NCBI RefSeq assembly: GCF_039939195.1 | Contig: NZ_JBDUUH010000004.1 | Span: 1 to 64,000, forward strand | Length of the DNA stretch: 64,000 nucleotides | DNA from: Foliimonas ilicis | GTDB taxonomy: Bacteria; Pseudomonadota; Alphaproteobacteria; Rhizobiales; Rhizobiaceae | Direction of reading: 5' to 3' | In this document: positions 51,886-60,061 of the stretch, piece after piece | Layout of the letters: each line of letters begins with the position of its first letter | Position numbering within the stretch: the stretch's first letter is position 1 | The notes under the pieces: model-generated | What the model was told of the DNA's origin: nothing | Seen by the model: only the letters and a program-made list of their open reading frames with translations | Database searches by the model: none | Translations under genes and position numbers: made by a program

Positions 51886-54237
51886 TCAATTCTTGACCGA
51901 CCGGCACGCCGCCCACACCTTTTGCGGCGTGGCGGGCATGGTCAGTTCGTTGGTTCCGATAGCGTCCGTGATTGCGTTGATGACGGCGGGCGGTGATCCG
52001 ATCGCACCTGCCTCGCCGCAGCCCTTGATGCCGAGCGGGTTGGATGGGCTCGGCGTGACGCTGGTCGATATCTGGAACGACGGCAGATCTTCGGCGCGCG
52101 GCATGGTGTAATCCATATAGCTCGCAGTCAGAAGCTGCCCCGTATCGGGATCGTAGAACGCGCCTTCCAGCAGCGCCTGGCCGATACCCTGCGCAACACC
52201 GCCATGCACCTGCCCCTCGACGATCATCGGATTGATGATGTTGCCGAAATCATCTGCTGCAACGAATTGCACGATGCTGGTGTGGCCGGTTTCCGGATCG
52301 ACCTCGACCTCGCAGATGTAGCAGCCTGCGGGGAAGGTGAAGTTGGCAGGATCGTAGAATGCGCCTTCCTTCAGACCCGGCTCCATTCCCGCCGGAAGAT
52401 TGTGCGCAGTGTAGGCGGCCAGCGCCATCTGGAACCACGGAACTGTCTTATCGGTGCCCGCGACTTTCAGCGTGCCGTTTTCGATGACGATATCTTTTTC
52501 GTCGGCTTCGAGAACATGCGCGGCGATTTTTTTCGCCTTGGCCTCGACCTTGTCGAGCGCCTTCACGATGGCGCTCATGCCGACCGCACCGGAGCGCGAT
52601 CCGTAGGTTCCCATGCCCATCTGCACCTTGTCGGTATCGCCATGAATGATGGAAATCTGCTCCATCGGCAGACCGAAACGGCCCGAGACAAGCTGGGCGA
52701 ACGTGGTTTCGTGGCCCTGCCCGTGGCTGTGCGAACCGGTCAGAACTTCGATCGTGCCGACTGCATTGACCCGCACCTCGGCAGATTCCCAAAGGCCGAC
52801 GCCTGCGCCCAGCGAGCCAACAGCAGCGGACGGTGCGATGCCGCACGCTTCGATGTAACAGCTCATGCCGATGCCGCGCAGCTTGCCGGCTTTCTTCGCC
52901 TTGGTTCGACGCTTTTCAAAGCCTGCATAGTCGGAGGCTTTAAGCGCTGCATCGAGCGACACCGCAAAATCGCCCGCGTCGTAGCACATGATGACCGGTG
53001 TCTGATGCGGGAAGGATTTGATGAAATTCTTGCGCCGGAGTTCGGCAGGCGAAACGCCGAATTCGCGCGCCGCCGTCTCCATCAGGCGCTCCATCACGAA
53101 GGTCGCTTCCGGCCGTCCTGCACCGCGATATGCGTCGACCGGCGCAGTATTGGTATAGATCGCCTTCACATTGGCGTGGATGGCTGGAATGTCATACTGC
53201 CCGGAAAGCAGCGTGGCATAGAGATAGGTCGGCGTCGCGGATGAAAACAGCGACATATATGCGCCGAGATTGGCCTTGGTCTGAACCTTGAGGCCGATGA
53301 TCTTGTGGTTCTTGTCGAAAGCCATTTCCGCATGCGTATCGTGATCACGGCCATGCGCATCCGTCAGGAAGCTTTCCGTGCGATCGCCGACCCATTTGAC
53401 CGGCACGCCGGTCTTCTTCGACGCCCACAGGCAGACGATCTCTTCCGGGTAGATGTAGATTTTTGAGCCGAAGCCGCCGCCGACATCTGGCGCAATGACA
53501 CGCAGCTTGTTTTCCGGCGCGACATTGTAGAACGCGCTCATCACCAGACGCGCGACATGCGGGTTCTGGCTGGTGGTCCAGCAGGTGTAATGGTCCTCGG
53601 CCTTGTCGTAATGGCCAAGTGCGGCGCGTGGCTCCATCGCGTTGGGAACCAGCCGGTTGTTCACAATGTCGAGCTTCACGACATGGGCGGCTTTCGAGAA
53701 AGCCTTGTCGGTTGCGGCTTCGTCGCCCAGGTCCCAGTCGAAAATCAGATTGTTGTCGGCTTCGGGATGAATCTGCGGCGCGCCCTTTTTCACCGCATCG
53801 ACGGCGCTGGTGACGGCCTTGCGCTCCTTATAGGTGATCTCGACAGCCTCGGCGGCGTCGCGCGCCTGGCCTTTCGTATCGGCCACGACGATTGCCACCG
53901 CATCGCCCACATAGCGCACCCGGTCCACCGCCAGCGGCGACCATGCGCCCATCTTCATCGGTGAGCCGTCCTTGGAATGGACCATCCATCCGCAGATCAA
54001 ATTGCCGATGCCGTCAGCCTTCAACTGCTTGCCGCTCAGAACATCGATGACGCCCGGCATCGCAAGTGCGGCCTTCACGTCGATCTTCTTGATGTCTGCG
54101 TGGGCATAGGGCGAGCGCACGAAAAAAGCGTGTTTCATACCCGGCACGACCATGTCGTCGACATAGCGTCCGGCGCCGGTGATGAATCTTTTGTCTTCCT
54201 TGCGCACTACACTTGCGCCGATGCCTTCAATGCCCAT
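51886..54237 (-). CDS. Molybdopterin-binding large subunit, form II CoxL-type molybdenum hydroxylase
   Basis: A 783-residue catalytic subunit. Molybdopterin-binding motifs are GGGFGSK (253-259), GSHSHGQGHETTFAQ (near 505) and the C-terminal GCGEAGAIGSPPAV, which carries the catalytic Glu. The active-site loop reads AYRGAGR (369-375). True carbon monoxide dehydrogenase (form I) has AYxCSFR with a Cys for the Cu ion; the AYRGAGR loop marks form II, whose substrate is usually not CO but an aldehyde, purine or aromatic. It needs molybdopterin cytosine dinucleotide; MocA is not in the window. Only the start at 54237 is supported. Confidence 0.93.
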   Translation of the reverse strand: MGIEGIGASVVRKEDKRFITGAGRYVDDMVVPGMKHAFFVRSPYAHADIKKIDVKAALAMPGVIDVLSGKQLKADGIGNLICGWMVHSKDGSPMKMGAWSPLAVDRVRYVGDAVAIVVADTKGQARDAAEAVEITYKERKAVTSAVDAVKKGAPQIHPEADNNLIFDWDLGDEAATDKAFSKAAHVVKLDIVNNRLVPNAMEPRAALGHYDKAEDHYTCWTTSQNPHVARLVMSAFYNVAPENKLRVIAPDVGGGFGSKIYIYPEEIVCLWASKKTGVPVKWVGDRTESFLTDAHGRDHDTHAEMAFDKNHKIIGLKVQTKANLGAYMSLFSSATPTYLYATLLSGQYDIPAIHANVKAIYTNTAPVDAYRGAGRPEATFVMERLMETAAREFGVSPAELRRKNFIKSFPHQTPVIMCYDAGDFAVSLDAALKASDYAGFEKRRTKAKKAGKLRGIGMSCYIEACGIAPSAAVGSLGAGVGLWESAEVRVNAVGTIEVLTGSHSHGQGHETTFAQLVSGRFGLPMEQISIIHGDTDKVQMGMGTYGSRSGAVGMSAIVKALDKVEAKAKKIAAHVLEADEKDIVIENGTLKVAGTDKTVPWFQMALAAYTAHNLPAGMEPGLKEGAFYDPANFTFPAGCYICEVEVDPETGHTSIVQFVAADDFGNIINPMIVEGQVHGGVAQGIGQALLEGAFYDPDTGQLLTASYMDYTMPRAEDLPSFQISTSVTPSPSNPLGIKGCGEAGAIGSPPAVINAITDAIGTNELTMPATPQKVWAACRSVKN

Positions 54238-54276
54238 TGCAGAAACTCCTCCACGAATTTCCAGAAGCGAAAGTTT

Positions 54277-54373
54277 TAGCGAATAGCGAATAGCGAATAG
54301 CGAATAGAAAAAACCGACCAGAGCAGCGGCGAATACGAACCCCCTATTCGCTATTCGCTACTCCCTATTCGCT
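54277..54373. repeat. Heptamer tandem repeats forming an inverted pair between coxS and coxL
   Basis: The + strand has four tandem copies of GCGAATA (54277-54307) and, 36 bases on, three copies of the complementary TATTCGC (54344-54373, one interrupted by CTCC). In the coxS-coxL message these would pair into a long hairpin. The unit is 7 bases, so copy number could vary without affecting a reading frame. No gene is seen in 54238-54379. Confidence 0.8.
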
Positions 54374-54379
54374 CTCTTC

Positions 54380-54889
54380 TCACGCGGCCTTCTTCGTCTT
54401 GCCAGCAATTTTGCCCTTGCTCTTCGACATCGTCTTGGACGCAGCAAGAACGGCTTTCACGATGTTGTGATAGCCGGTGCAGCGGCAGATGTTTCCGTCG
54501 AGCTCGGCGCGAACCGTCTTTTCATCCAGCCCTTCCGGGTGGCGGTTGATGATATCGGTCGCCGCCATGATCATGCCTGGCGTACAGAAGCCGCATTGTA
54601 GACCGTGATGTTCCTTGAATGCCGCCTGCACCGGATGCAGATCGGTGCCATTGGCCAGACCTTCGATCGTGACGACCGTCGAGCCGGACGCTTGCACGGC
54701 CAGCATGGTGCAGGATTTTACCGCCTGTCCGTTCACATGAACGACGCAAGCCCCGCACTGGGACGTGTCGCAGCCGACATGCGTACCGGTAAGTCCGAGA
54801 TTTTCTCGTAGAAATTGCACCAGCAGCGTGCGGTCCTCGACCGAGCCACTGACTTTGCGTCCATTCACGACAAGCGATACGTCCGACAT
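54380..54889 (-). CDS. 2Fe-2S small subunit of the CoxS-type molybdenum hydroxylase
   Basis: A 169-residue electron-transfer subunit with two 2Fe-2S clusters. The plant-type cluster is bound by Cys40, 45, 48 and 60; the second by Cys99, 102, 135 and 137 (CGFC and CRC). The N-terminal LVVNGRKVSG is the family's usual start. The C-terminal tail is a Lys/Ala-rich extension (KSKGKIAGKTKKAA). It is the first gene of the coxS-coxL-coxM operon and lies 142 bases before coxL, with heptamer repeats in the gap. Confidence 0.94.
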   Translation of the reverse strand: MSDVSLVVNGRKVSGSVEDRTLLVQFLRENLGLTGTHVGCDTSQCGACVVHVNGQAVKSCTMLAVQASGSTVVTIEGLANGTDLHPVQAAFKEHHGLQCGFCTPGMIMAATDIINRHPEGLDEKTVRAELDGNICRCTGYHNIVKAVLAASKTMSKSKGKIAGKTKKAA

Positions 54890-55065
54890 GAAACCTCCCT
54901 TTTCGCGTCAGGCCGTCCGGGTCATCGGTCAATATCGAAGCGACCATTCCGAACGCGACCACCGGGATAATGCCGTCGAGTTTTGCCGGTGTATAGTGTC
55001 CTTTTGGTTGGATCATCCGAAAGGCCATGTTGCGACAGGCCGAATGCCGCTCGCCACGAACGCGG

Positions 55066-55557
55066 TCAGGCTTCCTTGCATCGCTTCTTTCGGTCTTCGT
55101 AGATCATGATGAGCGTGTCGGCGACGAGCGCCGGTTTTTCCACGCCCTCGATCTCGATCGTGTTGGAGGCCTTCATCATATACTGGCCGGGGCCGACCTC
55201 ATCGAGTTCGGTAAGCGTAGCACGCAACCTCACCCGTGCGCCGACTATGACCGGTGTTACGAAGCGCACACGGTCCAGCCCGTAGTTGAATGCCGCCTTG
55301 GTGTTCTCCGGCAAAACATCGAGTTCAAGCGCCAGCGCCGGAACCAGCGACAGCGTGAGACAACCATGTGCGATCGGCGCCCTGAACGGGCTTTCCTTCT
55401 TCGTCCGCTCGATGTCGACGTGAATCCACTGGTGATCTTCGGTGCATTCGGCAAACCGGTCGATGCGCTCCTGATCGACAGTCAGCCAGCGAGACACACC
55501 AAGTTCCTGCCCGACCTTGGCTTTTAGCCCTTCGAATGTAAGACCCGGATCGGCCAT
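55066..55557 (-). CDS. MaoC family (R-specific enoyl-CoA) hydratase
   Basis: A 163-residue hotdog-fold hydratase. The catalytic Asp/His region appears as FAECTEDHQWIHVD (about 36-49), followed by IAHGCLTLSLVP. These enzymes hydrate enoyl-CoA in fatty-acid or polyhydroxyalkanoate metabolism. I chose the ATG at 55557 since GGAG is 9 bases upstream; the ATG two codons earlier sits too close to it. It is upstream of coxS by 176 bases and could be in the same transcript. The 54890-55065 gap holds no visible gene. Confidence 0.9.
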   Translation of the reverse strand: MADPGLTFEGLKAKVGQELGVSRWLTVDQERIDRFAECTEDHQWIHVDIERTKKESPFRAPIAHGCLTLSLVPALALELDVLPENTKAAFNYGLDRVRFVTPVIVGARVRLRATLTELDEVGPGQYMMKASNTIEIEGVEKPALVADTLIMIYEDRKKRCKEA

Positions 55558-55617
55558 GCGCATGATCTCCGAAAATAATGGAATACGGGGAAACGGATCA
55601 CGAAATATTCACCCCGG

Positions 55618-56901
55618 TTACAATGGTCTAACCCGGTCTTGCGCCATGAGGCAACCTTGGCCGATTTCGGTAGAGCGACCCAGCCCCGCAAGCGCCAATG
55701 TCAGATCGAATTCAGCCACGATGTTGCGGATGACCTCGCGAACGCCTGCCTCTCCCGCAATCGTCAGCCCATAAACGTAAGGCCGTCCGATCAGCACCGC
55801 TTTCGCACCGAGCGCCAGCGCCTTGAAAACATCGCTGCCGCCACGAACTCCCGAATCCAGCAGCACCGGCATGTCGCCCGCCGCAGCAACGATCGACGGC
55901 AGCATGTCGAGCGTGGCTGCCTCTCCATCCACCTGACGTCCGCCATGGTTTGAAACGACGATGCCATCGACGCCGTGCGAATGCGCCAGCTTCGCATCGT
56001 CCGGGTGCCTTATACCTTTCAGCAGTATCGGCAGCTTGGTCATCGTTCGAAGCCGCTCAATGTCCGTCCAGTTCAGATCGGGCCGCGAATAGGTCGCGGT
56101 GAAATGGGCAACCGCTGCGCGCATCTGATTCAGCGACAGGCCGAATTGACGCCCCTTGCGCATCAGGCTGAGAATGGTCGCAGGCAATGCCAGACCGCTG
56201 GGGCGAAAGCCCGTCTCGGGCGGGCTTTCCGGAATGCTTTTGCGAAACACCGGATCGCTCAGATATTGCGCCAAGCCCAAACCGCGCAGAAACGGCAGAT
56301 AGGCACAATCGAGATCGCGCGGCCGCCAGCCAAGCAGCGTCGTATCGAGCGTCACGACGATCGCCTCGCAGCCAGTTTTTTCGGCGCGGCTCACGAGCGA
56401 TTGTACGAAGGCGTCGTCGCTGCTCCAGTAAAGCTGGAACCAGCGCGGCGCTTCACGCATCGCCTGCGCGCAATCTTCCATCCGAACGGAAGCCTGATTG
56501 GAGAAGATGTAGCCGATGCCCTCCGCATTTGCCGCACGCGCAACAGCAAGGTCGGCATCGCGATGAACCATTTCCAGAACACCAACCGGCGCCAGAAGAA
56601 GGGGCGCCTTATGCGTGCGCCCGAAAAGCGAGATGGAAAGATCGCGCTTCTCGACGCTTTGCAGAACGCGCGGAACGATGCGGTGACTGTCGAAAGCCGC
56701 ACGGTTTGCGCGCATTGTGGCTTCCGAGCCAGCGCCGCCAGCGATATAGGCGGCGGCCTGGACGCTCATCAGGCGCACGGCCTTGCGCTCCAGCGCTTCC
56801 ACTGACACCGGCACGGCGGGCCGCTTCCCGCCGGCGCCTGTCACATAGATTTCCGTTTGCCGCAGCCTGCCGGGCGATGCGTTCCCTGCACGATCCGCCA
56901 T
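55618..56901 (-). CDS. FMN-dependent alpha-hydroxy acid dehydrogenase/oxidase (lactate monooxygenase-like)
   Basis: A 427-residue protein of the alpha-hydroxy acid oxidase family. The FMN barrel shows PLLLAPVGVL near 95, KLPILLKGIRHPDDA near 293-307 and the signature VSNHGGRQVDGE with the catalytic His near 320-328. A roughly 45-residue N-terminal extension precedes the barrel, as in lactate 2-monooxygenase-like members. Its start is 3 bases after the phasin stop, so the two are tightly coupled. The hydroxy acid substrate is unknown. Confidence 0.9.
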   Translation of the reverse strand: MADRAGNASPGRLRQTEIYVTGAGGKRPAVPVSVEALERKAVRLMSVQAAAYIAGGAGSEATMRANRAAFDSHRIVPRVLQSVEKRDLSISLFGRTHKAPLLLAPVGVLEMVHRDADLAVARAANAEGIGYIFSNQASVRMEDCAQAMREAPRWFQLYWSSDDAFVQSLVSRAEKTGCEAIVVTLDTTLLGWRPRDLDCAYLPFLRGLGLAQYLSDPVFRKSIPESPPETGFRPSGLALPATILSLMRKGRQFGLSLNQMRAAVAHFTATYSRPDLNWTDIERLRTMTKLPILLKGIRHPDDAKLAHSHGVDGIVVSNHGGRQVDGEAATLDMLPSIVAAAGDMPVLLDSGVRGGSDVFKALALGAKAVLIGRPYVYGLTIAGEAGVREVIRNIVAEFDLTLALAGLGRSTEIGQGCLMAQDRVRPL

Positions 56902-56904
56902 GAA

Positions 56905-57336
56905 TTACTTCTGCGCTTCGTAGGAAGCGCGTATTTCCTGCATCATGTCCTTTATGCGCTCGCGCAAAACCTCGACGGATTCGGTGCCGGACTTCTTGGC
57001 AATTTCACCGACTTCGCTTGTGTTCTCAACCGCCCGTTCGAAAGAGCGCCGCGCGAAATCCACCTGCCTGTTCATCGCTTCCTGCGGCGATCCGGCAGAC
57101 CTTAGATTTTCAGCCATGGCGGTAATCTCCCGCATGGTTTCCTGCAGCATGTCGCGCTGCTTTGCCATGATCGACTGTGCACCCGAAGCTGAAGCGGTAG
57201 CGGATTTCTGCAGGGCTTCGAAGTTTTTCCGGTGATGGTCGAGGATTGCCTGCACATCCATGCCCGGCATCTTCAAATCCTTGCCGAACTTGGTGAACAG
57301 GCTTGTGAACGGGTCCGCGTCGGGCTTTTTCGCCAT
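56905..57336 (-). CDS. Phasin family protein
   Basis: A 143-residue, mostly helical protein. The phasin pattern is visible: DVQAILDHHRKNFEALQKS (about 27-45), a central Ala/Glu-rich amphipathic helix, and AMNRQVDFARRSFERAVENTSEVGEIAKKS (about 80-109). Phasins coat polyhydroxyalkanoate granules. AGGAGG lies 9 bases before the ATG at 57336; the longer frame to 57390 has a basic extension with no family match. It is directly followed by the FMN oxidase gene. No PHA synthase is in the window. Confidence 0.87.
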   Translation of the reverse strand: MAKKPDADPFTSLFTKFGKDLKMPGMDVQAILDHHRKNFEALQKSATASASGAQSIMAKQRDMLQETMREITAMAENLRSAGSPQEAMNRQVDFARRSFERAVENTSEVGEIAKKSGTESVEVLRERIKDMMQEIRASYEAQK

Positions 57337-57386
57337 ATTCTGTCTCCTCCTTGACCTTGAAGAGACTAGTGCGCTGGCCCTTCGGG

Positions 57387-58673
57387 TCAATTACGAAAAA
57401 GCAGGAGTTCCGAGCAATAAAGCACCAGACCGGCAATGCCACCGATCATCATGCCGTTGAAACGGATATACTGCAGATCCCTGCCTATATTCGTTTCGAT
57501 GAGGCGGGTGAGCTGGCCGAGATCCCAGCGTTTGACCTGATCGGCAATAAACGAGGAAACGCCGCTCTTCTGGTTTTCCACGAAGGCCGAGAGCGCGACA
57601 ACAAATCCCTGGTTCATATCGGCGCGCACGCGCGGATCGGCGGCAAGCTGGCGTCCGACCTCCACGAACATCGTCGCGAGATGTTCGGAAATCTTTGATT
57701 TCGGCGACGCAAGATCGGCTTCGATGAACTGCCGGATGCCATCCCATGCGCTTTGGCCGAGATTGGCCAATTCCGGCCTTTTCAGGAAATTGCGCTTTAT
57801 CGTTTCGGCACGGCGCGCATAGGCAGGCGAATTGCGCAGATCGTCGATGAAATGATGCACGAATTTATCGAATTCGCCGCGAATCGGATGGTTTTTGTCG
57901 GCCCTCACCTCATCAAGCAAAGTGCCCGCGGAAGATACGACCTTTTTGAGCAGATAGGCGTCAGCCCGAAACAGATTGAACACGGAAGGCAGTTCGTCGT
58001 GGATTTTTCCGCGAATCGCCGCCAGCGAATCTTCGTCCTTGAGAAGATTTCCGACAACCCGCATGAATTCGTCGAAAAGCTTCTGATGCTGGCGGTCGTC
58101 GGTGAAGGCGGACAGAATTTCGGCGGCCAGCGGCGCTACCTTCACTTTTTCGACCTGTTCGACCAGTCGCTCGCCGACAAAGCCGCGCAGACCCGAATTC
58201 TCGATTGCGGAAAGCATGCGGGGTGCAAGCTTTCCGATGAAACGCGACAATCCGGCTGCCCGATGCTGATCGGAAAGCCAATCCGCCACCAATGCAGCGA
58301 AATCGACTTCCTTCAACTTCTCACGGACCGGACCAGCAGCCAGAAAGTTCGTTTCGATGAAACGGCCGAGATTGTCGGCAATGCGGTTCTGATTCGAAGG
58401 AATGATCGCCGTATGCGGGATGGGAAGCCCGAGCGGACGCTTGAACAGCGCGACCACCGCGTACCAATCGGCCAACCCGCCAATGGTCGCCGCCTCGGCA
58501 AAGGCTGCGACGAAACCGAGCCACGGCCAACGGCCTTCCAGACTTTTTGCGGTCAGGAACACTGCAAGGCAAAGGACCAAAGATGCGGTGGCCACGAATT
58601 TTGTCCGCCGCAAAGCATTTCGTTTGGCTTCATCGTCGCCAAGCACGGTTACTTTGCTTTCAGCAGATGACAT
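57387..58673 (-). CDS. DUF445 family membrane protein
   Basis: A 428-residue protein with membrane helices at both ends: about 28-48 plus a second near 55-75, and a last helix near 407-425. The middle is a long helical soluble region with FAEAATIGGLADWYAVVALFKRPLGLPIPHTAIIPSN (about 58-94), the DUF445 hallmark. The function is unknown. It lies 50 bases upstream of the phasin gene on the same strand and is preceded by the terminator of the GNAT gene. Confidence 0.92.
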   Translation of the reverse strand: MSSAESKVTVLGDDEAKRNALRRTKFVATASLVLCLAVFLTAKSLEGRWPWLGFVAAFAEAATIGGLADWYAVVALFKRPLGLPIPHTAIIPSNQNRIADNLGRFIETNFLAAGPVREKLKEVDFAALVADWLSDQHRAAGLSRFIGKLAPRMLSAIENSGLRGFVGERLVEQVEKVKVAPLAAEILSAFTDDRQHQKLFDEFMRVVGNLLKDEDSLAAIRGKIHDELPSVFNLFRADAYLLKKVVSSAGTLLDEVRADKNHPIRGEFDKFVHHFIDDLRNSPAYARRAETIKRNFLKRPELANLGQSAWDGIRQFIEADLASPKSKISEHLATMFVEVGRQLAADPRVRADMNQGFVVALSAFVENQKSGVSSFIADQVKRWDLGQLTRLIETNIGRDLQYIRFNGMMIGGIAGLVLYCSELLLFRN

Positions 58674-58705
58674 CGGCGATCCTGTCTCATGCGGTCTTAT
58701 CGCAA

Positions 58706-58729
58706 CAAAAAGCCCGCCTGAAGCGGGCT
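58706..58729 (-). terminator. Rho-independent terminator after the GNAT gene
   Basis: AGCCCGC and GCGGGCT pair around a short loop, followed on the minus strand by a TTTTTG run. It separates the GNAT gene from the DUF445 gene. Confidence 0.8.
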
Positions 58730-58760
58730 CTATGGAGACTTAAGCCGTTGCAGGCATTTT

Positions 58761-59324
58761 TCAATTGCTGGTCTGCGGCACCTTGGCGATGCCGCTTGCC
58801 AGATCGGAAGCAACGAGACTGAATGGAGCATAGCCTTCGAGCGCTGCTCTCAGATCGATCACACCCACCGTTTCCTCGGCACCGAATGTCAGCGAAGCCT
58901 TGAAGCGGCGCGCCAGGCTTTTCATGGCCCGGTTGTTCGAGTGCGTGGTGACATGCAGCTTCGTATAGCCGAAGCCAAGTGCGGTTCCGATCAGCCGTTC
59001 GAACAGCTTGCCGCCAAGACCGCGATTCTGCATCTCGCGCTCGACGCTGAAGGCGATTTCAGCGGTTGGCTCGATTTCATGCGGCTGTTCGTGCAGTTCG
59101 GCAGCACCAAGCAGCTTTCCGTCGCGCTCGAAACCGATAACGGTCGCGCCTTGCGAAAAGCAGCGTTCGGCGTACTGTTTCAGAAAATCGTCCTTGCTTA
59201 CCGCGTTGAAACGGTCACGCCTGCTTTCAGCGTCGAGTCGCAGGAGATGATCCCGGAATCGCGGCAGATCGGACGGACGAAGCTGCCGTATAATGCCTGT
59301 TTCGTGATAGGGCGGATGGTGCAT
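58761..59324 (-). CDS. GNAT family N-acetyltransferase
   Basis: A 187-residue acetyltransferase. It begins IIRQLRPSDLPRFRDHLLRLDAES, and the acetyl-CoA loop is QNRGLGGKLFERLI (about 94-107), with HSNNRAMKSLARRFGF-like end region THSNNRAMKSLARRFKAS. This subtype resembles the C-terminal domain of protein acetyltransferases, but the acceptor is unknown. It stands alone with its own terminator. Confidence 0.88.
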   Translation of the reverse strand: MHHPPYHETGIIRQLRPSDLPRFRDHLLRLDAESRRDRFNAVSKDDFLKQYAERCFSQGATVIGFERDGKLLGAAELHEQPHEIEPTAEIAFSVEREMQNRGLGGKLFERLIGTALGFGYTKLHVTTHSNNRAMKSLARRFKASLTFGAEETVGVIDLRAALEGYAPFSLVASDLASGIAKVPQTSN

Positions 59325-59477
59325 GTTGCACTCCTCGGTATCCTCCCAGAACGTCGATGCGCCCTATATTGTGCGCCGCAACATGTTTTACAAGCGCGCG
59401 GATCGCATGGCTAATCTGCAGAATTTGCATCCCATTCAATAAAAGGTGATGATTGCAGTCACATTTTTGGAATTTTT

Positions 59478-59492
59478 CTGGAATAATTCTAA
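59478..59492. promoter_or_regulatory. Candidate Irr box (iron control element) upstream of rirA
   Basis: CTGGAATAATTCTAA resembles the Irr target TTAGAA-N3-TTCTAA with two mismatches, both in the left half. It lies about 105 bases before the rirA start in an A+T-rich stretch. Irr is the haem-responsive Fur-family regulator of Rhizobiales, and control of rirA by Irr has been predicted for some species. The match is visual only. Confidence 0.4.
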
Positions 59493-59517
59493 TCTATAGG
59501 CCATATTTGGTCGATTA

Positions 59518-59567
59518 GAGCATCGGGCCGAAAAGTGGTCGCCGGTTTTCGGAATATTTCGGTGCTC
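59518..59567. repeat. Rhizobiales-type palindromic intergenic repeat
   Basis: GAGCA and TGCTC at the ends enclose CCGAAAA and TTTTCGG around GTGGTCGCCGG. It is the reverse-orientation counterpart of 386-430. It lies in the rirA leader, 30 bases before the start, so it would be in the mRNA if the promoter is upstream. No gene is seen in 59325-59596. Confidence 0.65.
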
Positions 59568-59596
59568 CATCCAGAGCGTATCGCAGAGGAATGACC

Positions 59597-60058
59597 ATGC
59601 GCCTGACGCGCCAGACAAACTACGCAATGCGGATACTCATGTACTGCGCCGTCAATGACGGCCGGCTGAGCCGCGTTCCTGAAATCGCCGCCGCCTACAC
59701 GGTGTCCGAATTGTTTTTGTTCAAGATCCTTCAGCCATTGGTCGAGCACGGCCTCGTTGAAACCGTTCGCGGCCGCAATGGCGGTGTCCGGCTTGGACGC
59801 GCTGCAAGCACGATCACCCTTTTCGATGTCGTGCGTGTGACTGAAGAAAACTTTGCAATGGCAGAGTGCTTCGAAAACGACGCCACCGAATGCCCGCTGG
59901 TCGATAGCTGCGCGCTGAATTCGGCACTTCGCGAAGCCCTGAATGCGTTTTTCGCGGTTCTCGCAAGCCATTCCATCGCCGATCTGGTCAAGGAACGCGC
60001 GGATATCGGCTCGCTTCTGGGCATAAATTTCGAAGAACGCCGCGCACCCGCGGCGTAG
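59597..60058 (+). CDS. rirA: Rrf2 family iron-responsive regulator RirA
   Basis: A 153-residue global iron regulator of Rhizobiales. The N-terminal helix-turn-helix (MRLTRQTNYAMRILMYCA through about residue 65) is diagnostic. Cys91, Cys99 and Cys105 sit exactly where RirA binds its 4Fe-4S cluster. With the cluster bound, RirA represses iron-uptake genes. The ATG at 59597 is used because it gives the canonical MRLTRQTNY start and AGAGGA lies about 7 bases upstream; an ATG two codons earlier is possible. It converges on the hmu operon with 3 bases between the stops. Confidence 0.95.
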   Translation: MRLTRQTNYAMRILMYCAVNDGRLSRVPEIAAAYTVSELFLFKILQPLVEHGLVETVRGRNGGVRLGRAASTITLFDVVRVTEENFAMAECFENDATECPLVDSCALNSALREALNAFFAVLASHSIADLVKERADIGSLLGINFEERRAPAA

Positions 60059-60061
60059 GTC

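Noticed and set aside
51886..54237. Form I aerobic CO dehydrogenase
   Set aside because: The loop AYRGAGR lacks the Cys of form I and no coxDEF accessory genes are seen.
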